A stretch of 64,000 bases of DNA, taken from positions 9,238,001-9,302,000 of the forward strand of contig NC_079887.1 in the NCBI RefSeq assembly GCF_029227915.1, given 5' to 3'. The translations under genes were made by a program, and so were the position numbers. Source of the stretch: Hydractinia symbiolongicarpus. Its lineage: Eukaryota; Cnidaria; Hydrozoa; Anthoathecata; Hydractiniidae. This document shows positions 23,769 to 36,436 of this stretch, piece after piece (the stretch's first letter is position 1; every line of letters begins with the position of its first letter). The notes beneath the pieces were generated by a model, which searched no databases, had not been told where the DNA came from, and saw nothing but the letters and a program-made list of their open reading frames with translations.

Positions 23769-26700
23769 GGGAAGCACTTCATGGAAGGATCCATATAGTC
23801 TGTGAATATGTCGTATACTTGAACCTCTAACACAACCTCACCTTTACCCGACATTGTCGTATTCCTTTCCTCACGACAGCTCAACTGCATCCGACACGCG
23901 ACGTTAAACAATTTATCAACGTCGTGATGTTGTTAATACATACTACTGCCTAATGTAATATCTTTGTAATATACAGTAATACACTGTAGTACTTAGTAAT
24001 ATGCCGTATTGTATACTGTAGTACTTAGTAATATGCCGTATTACTTTGTAGTATCCAGTAATACACTGTAATACCTTGTAGTATTCAGTAATACCCTGTA
24101 ATACCTTGTAGTATTCAGTAATATACTGTAATGCCTTGTAGTATTCGGTAATACACTGTAATACCTAGTAGTATTCAGTAATATACTGTAATACCTTGTA
24201 GTATTCAGTAATATACTGTAATGCCTTGTAGTATTCAGTAGTACACTGTAATACCTTGTAGTATTCAGTAATATACTGTAATGCCTTGTAGTATTCGGTA
24301 ATACACTGTAATACCTTGTAGTATTCAGTAATACACTGTAATGCCTTGTAGTATTCGGTAATACACTGTAATACCTTGTAGTATTCAGTAATATACTGTA
24401 ATACCTTGTAGTATTCGGTAATACACTGTAATACTTTGTAGTATTCAGTAGTACACTGTAATACCTTGTAGTATTCAGTAATATACTGTAATGCCTTGTA
24501 GTATTCAGTAATATACTGTAATACCTTGTAGTATTCGGTAATACACTGTAATACTTTGTAGTATTCAGTAATATACTGTAATGCCTTGTAGTATTCGGTA
24601 ATACACTGTAATACCTTGTAGTATTCAGTAATATACTGTAATACCTTGTAGTATTCGGTAATACACTGTAATACTTTGTAGTATTCAGTAATATACTGTA
24701 ATACCTTGTAGTATTCGGTAATACACTGTAATACTTTGTAGTATTCAGTAGTACACTGTAATACCTTGTAGTATTCAGTAATATACTGTAATGCCTTGTA
24801 GTATTCGGTAATACACTGTAATACCTTGTAGCATTCAGTAATATACTGTAATACCTTGTAGTATTCAGTAATATACTGTAATGCCTTGTAGTATTCGGTA
24901 ATACACTGTAATACCTTGTAGCATTCAGTAATACACTGTAATACTTTGTAGTATTCAGTAATACTTTGTAGTATTTAATAATACACTGTAATACCTTGTA
25001 GTATTCGGTAATATACTGTAATACCTTGTAGTATTCAGTAATATACTGTAATACCTTGTAGTATTCGGTAATACACTGTAATACTTTGTAGTATTCGGTA
25101 ATATACTGTAATGCCTTGTAGTATTCGGTAATACACTGTAATACCTTGTAGTATTCAGTAATACACTGTAATGCCTTGTAGTATTCGGTAATACACTGTA
25201 ATACCTTGTAGTATTCAGTAATATACTGTAATACCTTGTAGTATTCGGTAATACACTGTAATACCTTGTAGCATTCAGTAATATACTGTAATACCTTGTA
25301 GTATTCGGTAATACACTGTAATACCTTGTAGCATTCAGTAATATACTGTAATACCTTGTAGTATTCAGTAATATACTGTAATGCCTTGTAGTATTCAGTA
25401 ATATACTGTAATACCTTCTAGTATTCGGTAATACACTGTAATACCTTGTAGCATTCAGTAATACACTGTAATACTTTGTAGTATTCAGTAATACTTTGTA
25501 GTATTTAATAATACACTGTAATACCTTGTAGTATTCGGTAATATACTGTAATACCTTGTAGTATTCAGTAATATACTGTAATACCTTGTAGTATTCGGTA
25601 ATACACTGTAATACTTTGTAGTATTCGGTAATATACTGTAATGCCTTGTAGTATTCGGTAATACACTGTAATACCTTGTAGTATTCAGTAATACACTGTA
25701 ATGCCTTGTAGTATTCGGTAATACACTGTAATACCTTGTAGTATTCAGTAATATACTGTAATACCTTGTAGTATTCGGTAATACACTGTAATACTTTGTA
25801 GTATTCGGTAATATACTGTAATGCCTTGTAGTATTCGGTAATACACTGTAATACCTTGTAGTATTCAGTAATACACTGTAATGCCTTGTAGTATTCGGTA
25901 ATACACTGTAATACCTTGTAGTATTCAGTAATATACTGTAATACCTTGTAGTATTCGGTAATACACTGTAATACCTTGTAGCATTCAGTAATATACTGTA
26001 ATACCTTGTAGTATTCGGTAATACACTGTAATACCTTGTAGCATTCAGTAATATACTGTAATACCTTGTAGTATTCAGTAATATACTGTAATGCCTTGTA
26101 GTATTCAGTAATATACTGTAATACCTTCTAGTATTCGGTAATACACTGTAATACCTTGTAGCATTCAGTAATACACTGTAATACTTTGTAGTATTCAGTA
26201 ATACTTTGTAGTATTTAATAATACACTGTAATACCTTGTAGTATTCGGTAATATACTGTAATACCTTGTAGTATTCAGTAATATACTGTAATACCTTGTA
26301 GTATTCGGTAATACACTGTAATACTTTGTAGTATTCGGTAATATACTGTAATGCCTTGTAGTATTCGGTAATACACTGTAATACCTTGTAGTATTCAGTA
26401 ATACACTGTAATGCCTTGTAGTATTCGGTAATACACTGTAATACCTTGTAGTATTCAGTAATATACTGTAATACCTTGTAGTATTCGGTAATACACTGTA
26501 ATACCTTGTAGCATTCAGTAATATACTGTAATACCTTGTAGTATTCAGTAATATACTGTAATGCCTTGTAGTATTCGGTAATACACTGTAATACCTTGTA
26601 GTATTCAGTAATACACTGTAATACCTTGTAGTATTCGGTAATACACTGTAATACTTTGTAGTATTCAGTAATATACTGTAATACCTTGTAGTATTCGGTA

Positions 26701-27969
26701 ATACACTGTAATACTTTGTAGTATTCAGTAGTACACTGTATTACCTTGTAGTATTCAGTAATATACTGTAATGCCTTGTAGTATTCGGTAATACACTGTA
26801 ATACCTTGTAGCATTCAGTAATATACTGTAATACCTTGTAGTATTCAGTAATATACTGTAATGCCTTGTAGTATTCGGTAATACACTGTAATACCTTGTA
26901 GTATTCAGTAATATACTGTAATACCTTGTAGTATTCGGTAATACACTGTAATACCTTGTAGTATTCAGTAATACACTGTAATACTTTGTAGTATTCAGTA
27001 ATATACTGTAATACCTTGTAGTATTCGGTAATACTTTGTAGTATTTAGTGATACACTGTAATACCTTGTAGTATTCGGTAATACACTGTAATACTTTGTA
27101 GTATTCGGTAATATACTGTAATACCTTGTAGTATTCAGTAATATACTGTAATACCTTGTAGTATTCGGTAATACACTGTAATACTTTGTAGTATTCGGTA
27201 ATATACTGTAATGCCTTGTAGTATTCGGTAATACACTGTAATACCTTGTAGTATTCAGTAATACACTGTAATGCCTTGTAGTATTCGGTAATACACTGTA
27301 ATACCTTGTAGTATTCGGTAATATACTGTAATACCTCGTAGTATTCGGTAATACACTGTAATACTTTGTAGTATTCAGTATTACACTGTAATACCTTGTA
27401 GTATTCGGTAATACACTGTAATACTTTGTAGTATTCAGTAGTACACTGTAATACCTTGTAGTATTCAGTAATATACTGTAATGCCTTGTAGTATTCGGTA
27501 ATACACTGTAATACCTTGTAGTATTCAGTAATATACTGTAATACCTTGTAGTATTCGGTAATACACTGTAGTACTTTGTAGTATTCAGTAATACACTGTA
27601 ATACCTTGTAGTATTCAGTAATATACTGTAATACCTTGTAGTATTCAGTAATATACTGTAATACCTTGTAGTATTCAGTAATACACTGTAATGCCTTGTA
27701 GTATTCAGTAATACACTGTAATACTTTGGAGTATTCAGTAATACTTTGTAGTATTTAGTAATACACTGTAATACCTTGTAGTATTCAGTAATATACTGTA
27801 ATACCTTGTAGTATTCGGTAATACACTGTAGTACTTTGTAGTATTCAGTAATACACTGTAATACCTTGTAGTATTCAGTAATATACTGTCGGATGTCGTT
27901 GGAAGAATACGACAATGTCGGATACGACATATTCACAGACTAAATGGATCCTTCCATGAAGTGCTTCCC
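23769..27969. mobile_element. TIR element carrying a 4-kb minisatellite, 8-bp target duplication
   Basis: The ends are inverted copies starting GGGAAGCACTTCATGGAAGG and matching with about one mismatch over some 48 bp. A looser match continues inward with CGACATTGTCGTATTC on both sides. The flanking CTTTCTGC at 23761-23768 and 27970-27977 is a perfect 8-bp target site duplication, as made by hAT, P or Merlin transposases. The interior is almost entirely a tandem 30-bp repeat, with no transposase. It is therefore a non-autonomous element that has accumulated a satellite. Its right end lies 69 bp (after the duplication) before the POLDIP2 start codon. Confidence 0.9.
23940..27889. repeat. 30-bp minisatellite array, about 130 copies
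   Basis: The unit is about 30 bp, for example ATACCTTGTAGTATTC followed by AGTAATATACTGTA. Variants alternate (CAGTA or CGGTA, ATACC or ATGCC, ATATAC or ATACAC). Each unit has two short dyads, AATAC-GTATT and CAGTA-TACTG. A rare 20-bp truncated unit (ATACTTTGTAGTATTTAATA) recurs at 24961, 25491 and 26201, and the flanking blocks are near-identical, giving higher-order repeats of 530 and 710 bp. Confidence 0.95.
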
Positions 27970-28046
27970 CTTTCTGCACGGTTGACCATGGTGCGAATTA
28001 TAGGTCATGCCCTAGCTCCACAATGTTTTGATTTATTTTGAAAAAA

Positions 28047-31000
28047 ATGGTGTCCAAACATATGCTGTTGCTCAGACCTTTATCTAATGCATTAATTTAC
28101 AAATTTACAAGGCGACAATTTTCAACACGGTGAGTAATATACTCTGTCTGCATTCATTTCTTAAATCGTCAATTCGGGAGAGGACACATAAATATAAAAA
28201 AGCAATGCTCTGGGAAAACAGTATTTCCCACCATTAAGGGAGCTGGCGTATGTCATGTGCGTGCTAAAGGTTCTTGTGCTGTGAGTTCTTGCAAACAACA
28301 CAATATTAGCTATTAGTGTGCACTGCCTTCTCCACATCAAAATTGTTAATTTTAGAAGAAAGATATGTTATATATATAGCTATATATGTGTCTGTATCAT
28401 CGCTTATTATTTTTTTTAAAAATTCTGCTTTGCATATATCTAGCTATAGTTAGCTATAGATAGATATAATCTTTGTACCCCCTACCATTACATTTAAAAA
28501 AGTAATGCTATTGGAAGCCTTTACTTTTCGTTTATATGTTATTACGAACTATAGCTAGCAGTATCACAACAACTCTTGAAAGTGTTTTAAAAACATGCTG
28601 TATATTTAATATTATTAGATTGTCTGAGGTTGGAAAATTTGAAACACCGAAAATCCAAGGAAAATATATAGCTGGACAGGTAATTAAACTTTTGGTCAGT
28701 ACATGTACCAAATTTTTCTAACAATTGCTATACCTTTTATTTGAAACAGTATCTTGGAGATTTAAAGTGTTTCACTATGTAACCTTTACATGGACTCAAA
28801 TGTGATTTACCTAAAATTAGATTTTAAGCCTCAATGAAATTTGTTGTGTTTACATGGAGTTTTTTATCGGATTTGCAAATTTTTTAAATATGTACAGTTA
28901 GCTTTGTATATCAGGTAGATTGTGTTTTAGGGTGTGTTTGGAAGATTTGCCTACAACTACTAAAATATAGATTCTAATTCATAAAGCAAACTCTGGCAAA
29001 AAGTAAGATATTTTTATGTAAAAAAAAAACACTCTGTTTTAAATGATTTAGTTGTTCCTTCATCGTGTGTTTGGATACCGTGGTGTAGTTTTGTTTCCAT
29101 GGGTTGCAAAAGTATATGATAGAGACCTGATTGCAAAATCAAAAGAAAAACCGTAAGTATATATATATAGCTAATTTTATTAGCTTTCTAATGTTTTAAA
29201 TGTAAATTTTTATCATTCTTTTGCCTGTGTATATACTTATTTATTAATGCCTGTATTTTATTTGTTTATAAATGTATTATAGCCAGGCTTTTCTACAGGA
29301 CAAACAAAATAATGTTGACAAATTTTGCTGTAGAAAATGTGTACAACAGGTAAAAATTACAACAGGCGAATACCCATTGATTTTTCCACGGGCTGTTATC
29401 ACAGTCTTTCTCATGTAAGCTCTGCAATGGAATTAAATTTCAAAACTATTTTCAAGCAAAACCTATCCTGCTAATAGCACTTCTTCTAAGTTGATAAAGT
29501 TTCTGCAACCCAACAGTATAAAAAAGAACCATATAAGTCTTTTTAGCCAACAAATTTTAATGAGTTACTTACTTTTTGACCAAAAATCTATATTATAATT
29601 CCCCGTATACGTCTGTCTGTCACGCAAAATGTTAGCTTAGCTGCACAATAGCGAGAGGCAGGCAATGCAGTATAAAAAGGACAGGCGAACCCGTGGATTT
29701 TCCATGGGCTAACGACTAGTTAATTTAAAAAAATTAAAATTACTGAACATGTGGTGCGGGTAATGCATGCTACTGACCTCAATCAAATTTGTGTGAGTCA
29801 ATGACAACTATAATTATTGGCTAATAATTTAGATTATTAGATGAGGTACCAGGACCAGACATTGAAAAAGATTTGCACTGCAATATATCAACATATTATC
29901 AAGTCTTGATTGATCAAAGAGATTCCCCATATATTGTAAGTTTATTGTTGACTTTGCAATTCGAACTTTTACAGCAACTTGTGACATTTATGTAGCAACT
30001 TGTAAATTTTATATATCCGCGTGTAAAACTATTGTGCTAACTTGTGAATTACAACTTTCAACTCTTGTTTTAAAAACCAGCAAGTAACTCGCATCTCATG
30101 AATTTAATGCTCCAACTCATAACTTAAATAGTCTCAACCGACCATGGAAACTCCTTGATAGACATTATCATTTTTTGATGATTTTTTTTATCTCTAGGGA
30201 CTTTTATGTTTGATTTTATATTTTTTTTATATTTTATAGTTTCTATCTAAGTACCTGCTGATATTTTTGCATCACAGATTGTTGTGTTAGCGCTGTGTTT
30301 TTAATGGATTCTATGTTTTAATTGTGATGATAATTTATTTTTTAAATTTTTTGAATGTTATTGACAAAAGTTATAAAAGGATCTGTTTGATATAAGATTT
30401 TGTAAGTAAGTACATCAGTCCTATAAAATGTCTATCTCAGAGAATGTAATCTTTCAAACTTAAGACTTGATAAAAAAACTTATGTTATAAATCTTCTCAC
30501 CTTGGAATCTCTTTTATATTGTAAAATGCTTATTTTGTAATTTTTATTATTTTCGCCATTTAAATAAAGCTTGTCTTGGATATGTAAGTTCTGCATTGTA
30601 AACGTTTGATATCATCTTACAACAGTTTACTCAAAATTTTATGTTGTCACTATGCACCTATATATGTGCAGGGTTTCCGTTTCTATCTCTTAATCACCTT
30701 GAAACACTTGTGGTGGAGATTACAGCGTCCAGCATTCATTTCTCTACTAGGGACGTAATAAGAAGAGTCGGATTAACTATGCATTAAAGTGGATATGTAT
30801 ACTATAACCTAAAACTGAGGTGCTAATAAGGATTTATTTTTCTTTTTCTTTGTGAATCCTTTTCAGCCAAAAAAAAACTAAAAAACTAGAATCCGAAATA
30901 TTGAAAATTCTTTAAACAATACTCAAGAGCTTTATAAGTTTTGTTTTTTAATTTTTTTTGTTTTTATTTTTTTCCTCTTTCAAAATAAATTTTGACCTGA

Positions 31001-34000
31001 ACATTTTTAATTAACATCATATGCGAAATGTCACAAAATACGGTTCGAAATTATTTTCCTTATATGATAGTTGTGTTAATACTTGCACTTAAATGTTTTT
31101 TATGATTTCTTTCATAGAGAGCTCAACCTGAGGCCGTTACTTTTCTTGGTAACAAAAGAGACACTTCGTTATATGCAGTACCAGGTACCTCTACTTTTTC
31201 TAACAATTTTGTTGCAATTTAAGACACTGTAGTATAAAGTTGCGGAAATAGTGCCTGTAGGTAAACGAGTTATTGCTTCTCTTTTCGTCCAGCAACCCGT
31301 TTGTTTAAAAAAGAAAATTATAAACGCTCGGAAATTGATAAAAATTAGCGCGCCTGAACGTTACGCAATTAAACAGAGACTATTTTAACTCATATTGAAA
31401 AGAAACAGAACGAAAAAGATAAGATAGGTGTAGATTGTTAAAACAATGAGAATAATCGGTTTGCCGAAACGGCCGTAATCAGGAGCAGGTACCGATTCTT
31501 TTCTATTTCTGTAAAACATGTTTCACCTGCCCGACAATGAAGTATCTGATCAAACTCCTTGCAATTACAAAAAACCGCGTTCGTTTTTCTTTGAAAATAT
31601 GAAGTGTGTAATAGAACGAAAGTGAGAATGAGCGTTCACGAGTTGCTTATGTGCGAATTCTTAAATACTCACCTAAAAGTGGGAGCGGGAATACCGATAC
31701 CCGGAATGCCGGTAATGTTTTTGTTGTCAATTTCTTGATATTTGTCGGACGCAAAATGAAGCATAAAAGCGGGCATTATGGATCCTAACTCTTTCTTCGA
31801 ATTCCAGGGAATTTAAATGTGTCTGCGGACTTTAATTTAAATAAAAAAAAATAAACAGCTTTGAAAAAGCTTAAAAATAAATGTAGTTGGACTACAGACA
31901 AGTTGCTCTGCAAGCAGCATATGTTTTAAACTTGACGACATATGGGTGCTTATCTTTGTTTTTTCTTGCTGTGCTTAGATTTATTTACATTTTCTGGCAA
32001 CTTCATTGGTTTATTCAAAACCTCATTTAAAACCCTTCTCCTTTGTTGCTAAAATTGCATTTTAGCTTGTTTTTTTTCGGTAGTTACAAATGCGCATGCA
32101 TAAAGACAAAATCCGAGCTAAAAGGTCCGCCAAGGCGAAAATGCGTTGGATGGGTGTAAAAGCGATTATAATACGAATTTGTTGTATCTGCTGACTGGCC
32201 AAGTTTACCCTGCTGAGTTAAATTAATAAGTCTGCATGCATGTGTGTCTTATTTGTTTTATAGTACGATTTTTTTAATATTAATGCATGTTATTGCATTC
32301 TTTAGGTTTAGATTATGTGAATCACGAAGACGTCTTACCCTACCTATCGAACGAAGAATCACCCATACAGCATGAACTGTTCGACAAATTTTTGACGAAA
32401 GATGGTCAAGGTAAAATGATAATTTGTTTGATGTTGACATTTTAGGGAATAGAACAAAGCAGTCAACCTTGGTAGCATGTTGTTATAAAAAAAAGATAAA
32501 GATTGGAAATTTAGATTTGTGCCAAAATTTATACAGACGAAATATCTTTAACTTTCTGGATAAAAGTGTCTTGTAAGACCAAGGTTATATATGTGTGCTC
32601 TCCTCTTGTTCAAACTACTGTTAAGCAATATGCAATAATATAATAGAAGTGCATAAAATATGGTCTGTTACCACCTCAATCGACGTTTGTGTAAGTCAAC
32701 GAAAAGCACACTGAGAACACCAAGATTTTTTCGACTAGAGCAACAATTTCTGGTACTTTTTTTAAAAAACCATTAGGGACCCCATCTAGCACGCCGGGAC
32801 GCGTATTTTACGTTCCCTGCCTAAAGTTTTGGTTGCTTATTAGATTTCCCCGCCATGAGCTCGTGCTAGCTTTTCTTTCTGTCATATTGTCCACTGTAAT
32901 AGGACCAAATAACTGCCCTTGTATTCCAAACTCAAATTTTGTCTTCTTACAGCTAGTTCGTCATTGCATATATGGCACGAAAAGAATCACAAATGGTTAG
33001 AACTGTCTGATGTTCATCGTGAGACAACTGAAGATATTAGAGTTACGATTATACCTTTCTATATGGGGTCAAGAGTAAGTGATATTGATATTTTTGTTAC
33101 ATTTACTGTTATGTCTTCTTTTGCGATTGGGAAGGCCGAGTAACAAGTTTTTATCTTGAAAATAAAAAATAAGAACAACAAGGGAATAATAGACGTTAGA
33201 TTTGTAATTATTTAATAAGGTGTCTTATTCTTCTGTTTTAGCTAATAAATAAAAGCACAAGTTTCTGGGTAAGTGGTTCTTGGAGACAGTTTATTTTTCA
33301 TTTTTAAGGAACATGCACTGAACACCTTCTATGCCGAACATTTCCCCCTTTTTTGGACAAGCACTTCTGTGCACTTCTAACTTTCCTCTCCCTGTAACTG
33401 CATATGCTTCCTTAATTTCTAACTTTGTCTATTCTAAACAAGCGAGCTCGAGATGAAGTCCGCTGTAATTGATTTAATAAGGCCAGGTTTTTATTCTGCA
33501 AGAAATTTGCGAAGTAAAATTTTCGATGGACGTATTATTATGTAAATTCAACTTGACGCTCCTTCCTGGTGATTATTAGCGCTGAACGTCGAACATGTCA
33601 GAGATTTTTGGAACTAAAGGAACTATAAAATAGGTTGTTATCTTGCCTGTATGGGTGCGTAAGATATTTGAGACTTGGTGTTGATGGCACTGGTACAAAC
33701 TCTGTGTATATATCAATATGGGAATGTCTGGATGTATATCTGGTGCAATTTCAGAGTTGACAAAAAAAAATTAACCTGACGACTTGCTGTTTAAAATTAC
33801 TTTTTTCTTTCTATAAATCAAGTCCCAATTCCCAATTTAAATGTCCCTAAAATCCACGAACCATCAATTTCGTTTCGCTCAAGTTGCAAAAAATTTCAAC
33901 GGCCTAAGGTGTCGCTTAAATAGTGTTGTGGACCTTCTGTTATTTATCTTATCGAACATTTCAAACCGTGCGCGTTTTTACCCCTCGTGTAGTTACAAAT

Positions 34001-34992
34001 GTGTACGATAGAATTGATAAAGTACTTTTTATTAATTCTTATTTTTGACTATTTAGTGGAGGTATAGTATCAGACTTGAAAATCTTGGATCGAAACCTGT
34101 TCAGTTACGCGAGCGTCACTGGAGAATATTCAGTTTATCGGGAACACTTGAAACTGTGCGTGGTCGCGGAGTGGTCGGTCAGGAACCTGTTCTCTCTCCC
34201 AAAGAGCCAGCATTTCAGTACAGTAGCCATGTTTCTTTGCAATCAGCCAGTGGTCACATGTGGTAACTAAATTCCTGCTATTTTTATCGGATCAATTTAT
34301 TTTATCAATTTTCTGCCTTTTCCTGTCCTACTTCAGTTTTAATCATTACTATGCTCAGAATTGGTTGTAGTGTAGTCGGAGCCTTCTTTAACTGCAGCTA
34401 AGCAACACAGGATTCAGGCTGAACAGCAATCATTTGAAGTTCATTTTAGTATGAAGCTGAGCGTCACCGGGACTCAGTCATAATGTGCTAAAAAATTTAA
34501 GATAAGGTCTATCTTGATAGATATTACTCTATATGCGGTATCTGCCGTTTCTAAGGGAAATGGAAATTTGTTCGAGTTACGAAGTTCTACTGCTTCATAA
34601 CTCGGAAGTTAGAGACTTGGAAATAATAGGTCAGTTAAATTCGAGTTAACGATAGTTTTCTGTCACGCGCCTAGAATGGGTGATGTACGGAGTATAATTT
34701 AAGGACCGCGTGGCGCTTTGCATTTGTCAATCAAAATGTAAAAATGTATGAATAACGAAGTGTTTGACGATGTCTGGGTTAACTGGCAGTTTTTATAGGG
34801 AAAAATTAAGGTAGAAACTAAAACAAGTGCCAAAGTCTTGTTTTATAGTGGGAAGCCTGTGTGTAGGAGTTAAAACTTTCTATTGTAAACTATCTATATT
34901 TTAGGGGAACTTATCGCATGGAACATCGTAACGGAGAAATGTTTGACGTTCGCATTCCACCATTTTCTCTGGAAAGTAAAGAAGACACGTAA
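28047..34992 (+). CDS. POLDIP2: Polymerase delta-interacting protein 2 homologue
   Basis: Ten exons join in phase: 28047-28129, 28619-28679, 29052-29152, 29833-29935, 31118-31184, 32306-32410, 32953-33074, 33242-33268, 34057-34262 and 34905-34992, giving 320 residues. All introns are GT-AG. The first exon encodes a basic, hydroxylated leader (RPLSNALIYKFTRRQFST) typical of a mitochondrial transit peptide. Then follow GKFETPKIQGKYIAGQLFLH and FGYRGVVLFPWVAKVYDRD (YccV/HspQ-like domain), GLDYVNHEDVLPYLS, and the ApaG/DUF525 domain from WLELSDVHRETTEDIRV to FDVRIPPFSLES, including SGTLETVRGRGVVGQEP. In vertebrates POLDIP2 binds DNA polymerase delta p50, PCNA and PrimPol and also acts in mitochondria. 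It is slightly shorter than human (about 368). The transposon-borne minisatellite ends just upstream. A poly(A) signal is at 35157. Confidence 0.93.
29587..29719 (+). mobile_element. 133-bp non-autonomous Helitron in a POLDIP2 intron
   Basis: It begins TCTATATTATAATTCC after an A. It ends with the hairpin CCCGTGGATTTTCCATGGG, a short spacer and CTAG before a T. Start TC, end hairpin plus CTAG and A/T insertion fit Helitrons. A damaged similar hairpin lies upstream at about 29372-29395. Confidence 0.7.
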
Positions 34993-35156
34993 AAAACTGT
35001 ATGCGCATGCGCTTAGTCTGACGCCGACCCGAAGAAAGCAACAACTACAACAGAACAAACTCCTACACCCGTTCATGTTTTTATATAATAGTGTTTGTGT
35101 ATTTTTAATTTTACTCAAATCTCCACTATGTAAAATATTTAGCTCTGACCTAATGA

Positions 35157-35162
35157 AATAAA
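35157..35162 (+). terminator. POLDIP2 poly(A) signal
   Basis: AATAAA, 165 bp after the POLDIP2 stop codon. Confidence 0.6.
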
Positions 35163-35593
35163 GCCTCGAGTTGGACAATAGCCTCGGTTCAATACAGATG
35201 TGGGAATCGCAAAATAGTTGTTCTGAGGGCAAAATACACTAGGTGGGGAATTGAGTTTTCTTTGCTCGATGCTTGGTGCGTCGTTTAACTTTTATGGGAA
35301 ATGGATTTGTTGAGATTACCTCGGCAACATTTTAAAATCCTGAAAATCAACTATCATAAAAACTTTTCCAAATATTGTAAACAATATTAGTCTACTTTGC
35401 TGTATTAATATGATAATCCGTTTCGGATTTTTTTAGCAGTTTCTTTGTAACGGAATCACCGATATACTACAGTGTATTTTATATTTTTTGTAATTTTCTT
35501 TTTACAATTAAAAAACACTAAAGAGGACAGGAGACATTATACGTGGAAAGATAACAACTGTAAACACATAATATAAAGATCGACACTACACGA

Positions 35594-36114
35594 CTAACGA
35601 CGTTGAATTTTGCTTTCTTGCACGGCAAGTTCAATATCTCCGTCTAAATTATGTGTCTTTTCAGACATCGATCGTGTTTCTCTGACACACAACAACATGG
35701 AACGAATTAACGAAAAATTCAATCGGGTCTTTATCCAAGAACTAACAATTGATTTCGAAAGCTTGCGTTTTTCGGCAATTAAATCCGCGGCATGCAAGTA
35801 AAAACGACTGCATTCCCTCGACATTCCTCCGAAACATGAAAACACTAACGGTGTAAACGAACCGCGATCAACATGATAATTCGTTCATTATTTGATCGTT
35901 TTTGTTTTTCGTTTTCATTCTTTTTATGAGCATTTTGAAGTGTCAGATTCTTGTGACATTTGGCTAAAGGGTTAAAAACCCTTACATCTGCATACGCCAT
36001 TTGTCCTTTTACCCAAAAACATTTTGCTGCAACATCAGTTCTTGCTTCATTGGTTGTTATTGCAGTCTTCAGCTTAAATATATCACCGGTCGAAGGCTGT
36101 GGAAGCGGTTCCAC
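35594..36114 (-). pseudogene. Fragment of a transposon-encoded ORF
   Basis: Minus-strand frames read TDVAAKCFWVKGQMAYADVR, then VFNPLAKCHKNLTLQNAHKK and KSIVSSWIKTRLNFSLIRSM. This combination resembles the C-terminal part of a multicopy protein common in cnidarian and mollusc transposable elements. I recall it from that context but cannot name the element class with certainty. A single frameshift at about 35860 separates the two halves, and nothing of the upstream polymerase part is present. Confidence 0.5.
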
Positions 36115-36360
36115 AATAACTTCTTGGCATACCTCTTACTATTTCCGCTGTGCAATTTCGAATTTTTTTGTAAATAAACTTTCTTGTGTATGAGATTTTT
36201 TATTATTTCAATCTTAAATCAGACAAATAAACTCCACACTTTCTAACAATGACCAATTCGTACCTGTCCTAACCTGAAAATGTTGACAAGTCGAAACACA
36301 CTGTTTGGTTCCGCACTCTATTCTTGCATAAATTTTTTTCTGTCCTCAAGAAGTAGTTTT

Positions 36361-36436
36361 GGTTGACAGATATGAGGTAAAGCCGACAAGTTTTGGCAGA
36401 CAGATATAAGGTAAATCCGACAAGCCCCTTCGCAGC
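36361..36436 (+). repeat. Two direct copies of a 33-38-bp sequence
   Basis: GACAGATATGAGGTAAAGCC and GACAGATATAAGGTAAATCC, each followed by GACAAG. No function is visible. The surrounding 36120-37550 shows no supported gene. Confidence 0.6.

Noticed and set aside
23940-27889. CRISPR-like array
   Set aside because: Units are contiguous with no unique spacers, and the genome is eukaryotic.
26995-27936. 313-residue open frame of NTTRYYSVLL repeats, minus strand
   Set aside because: The unit is 30 bp, a multiple of three without stops in this frame, so the frame is a by-product of the minisatellite.
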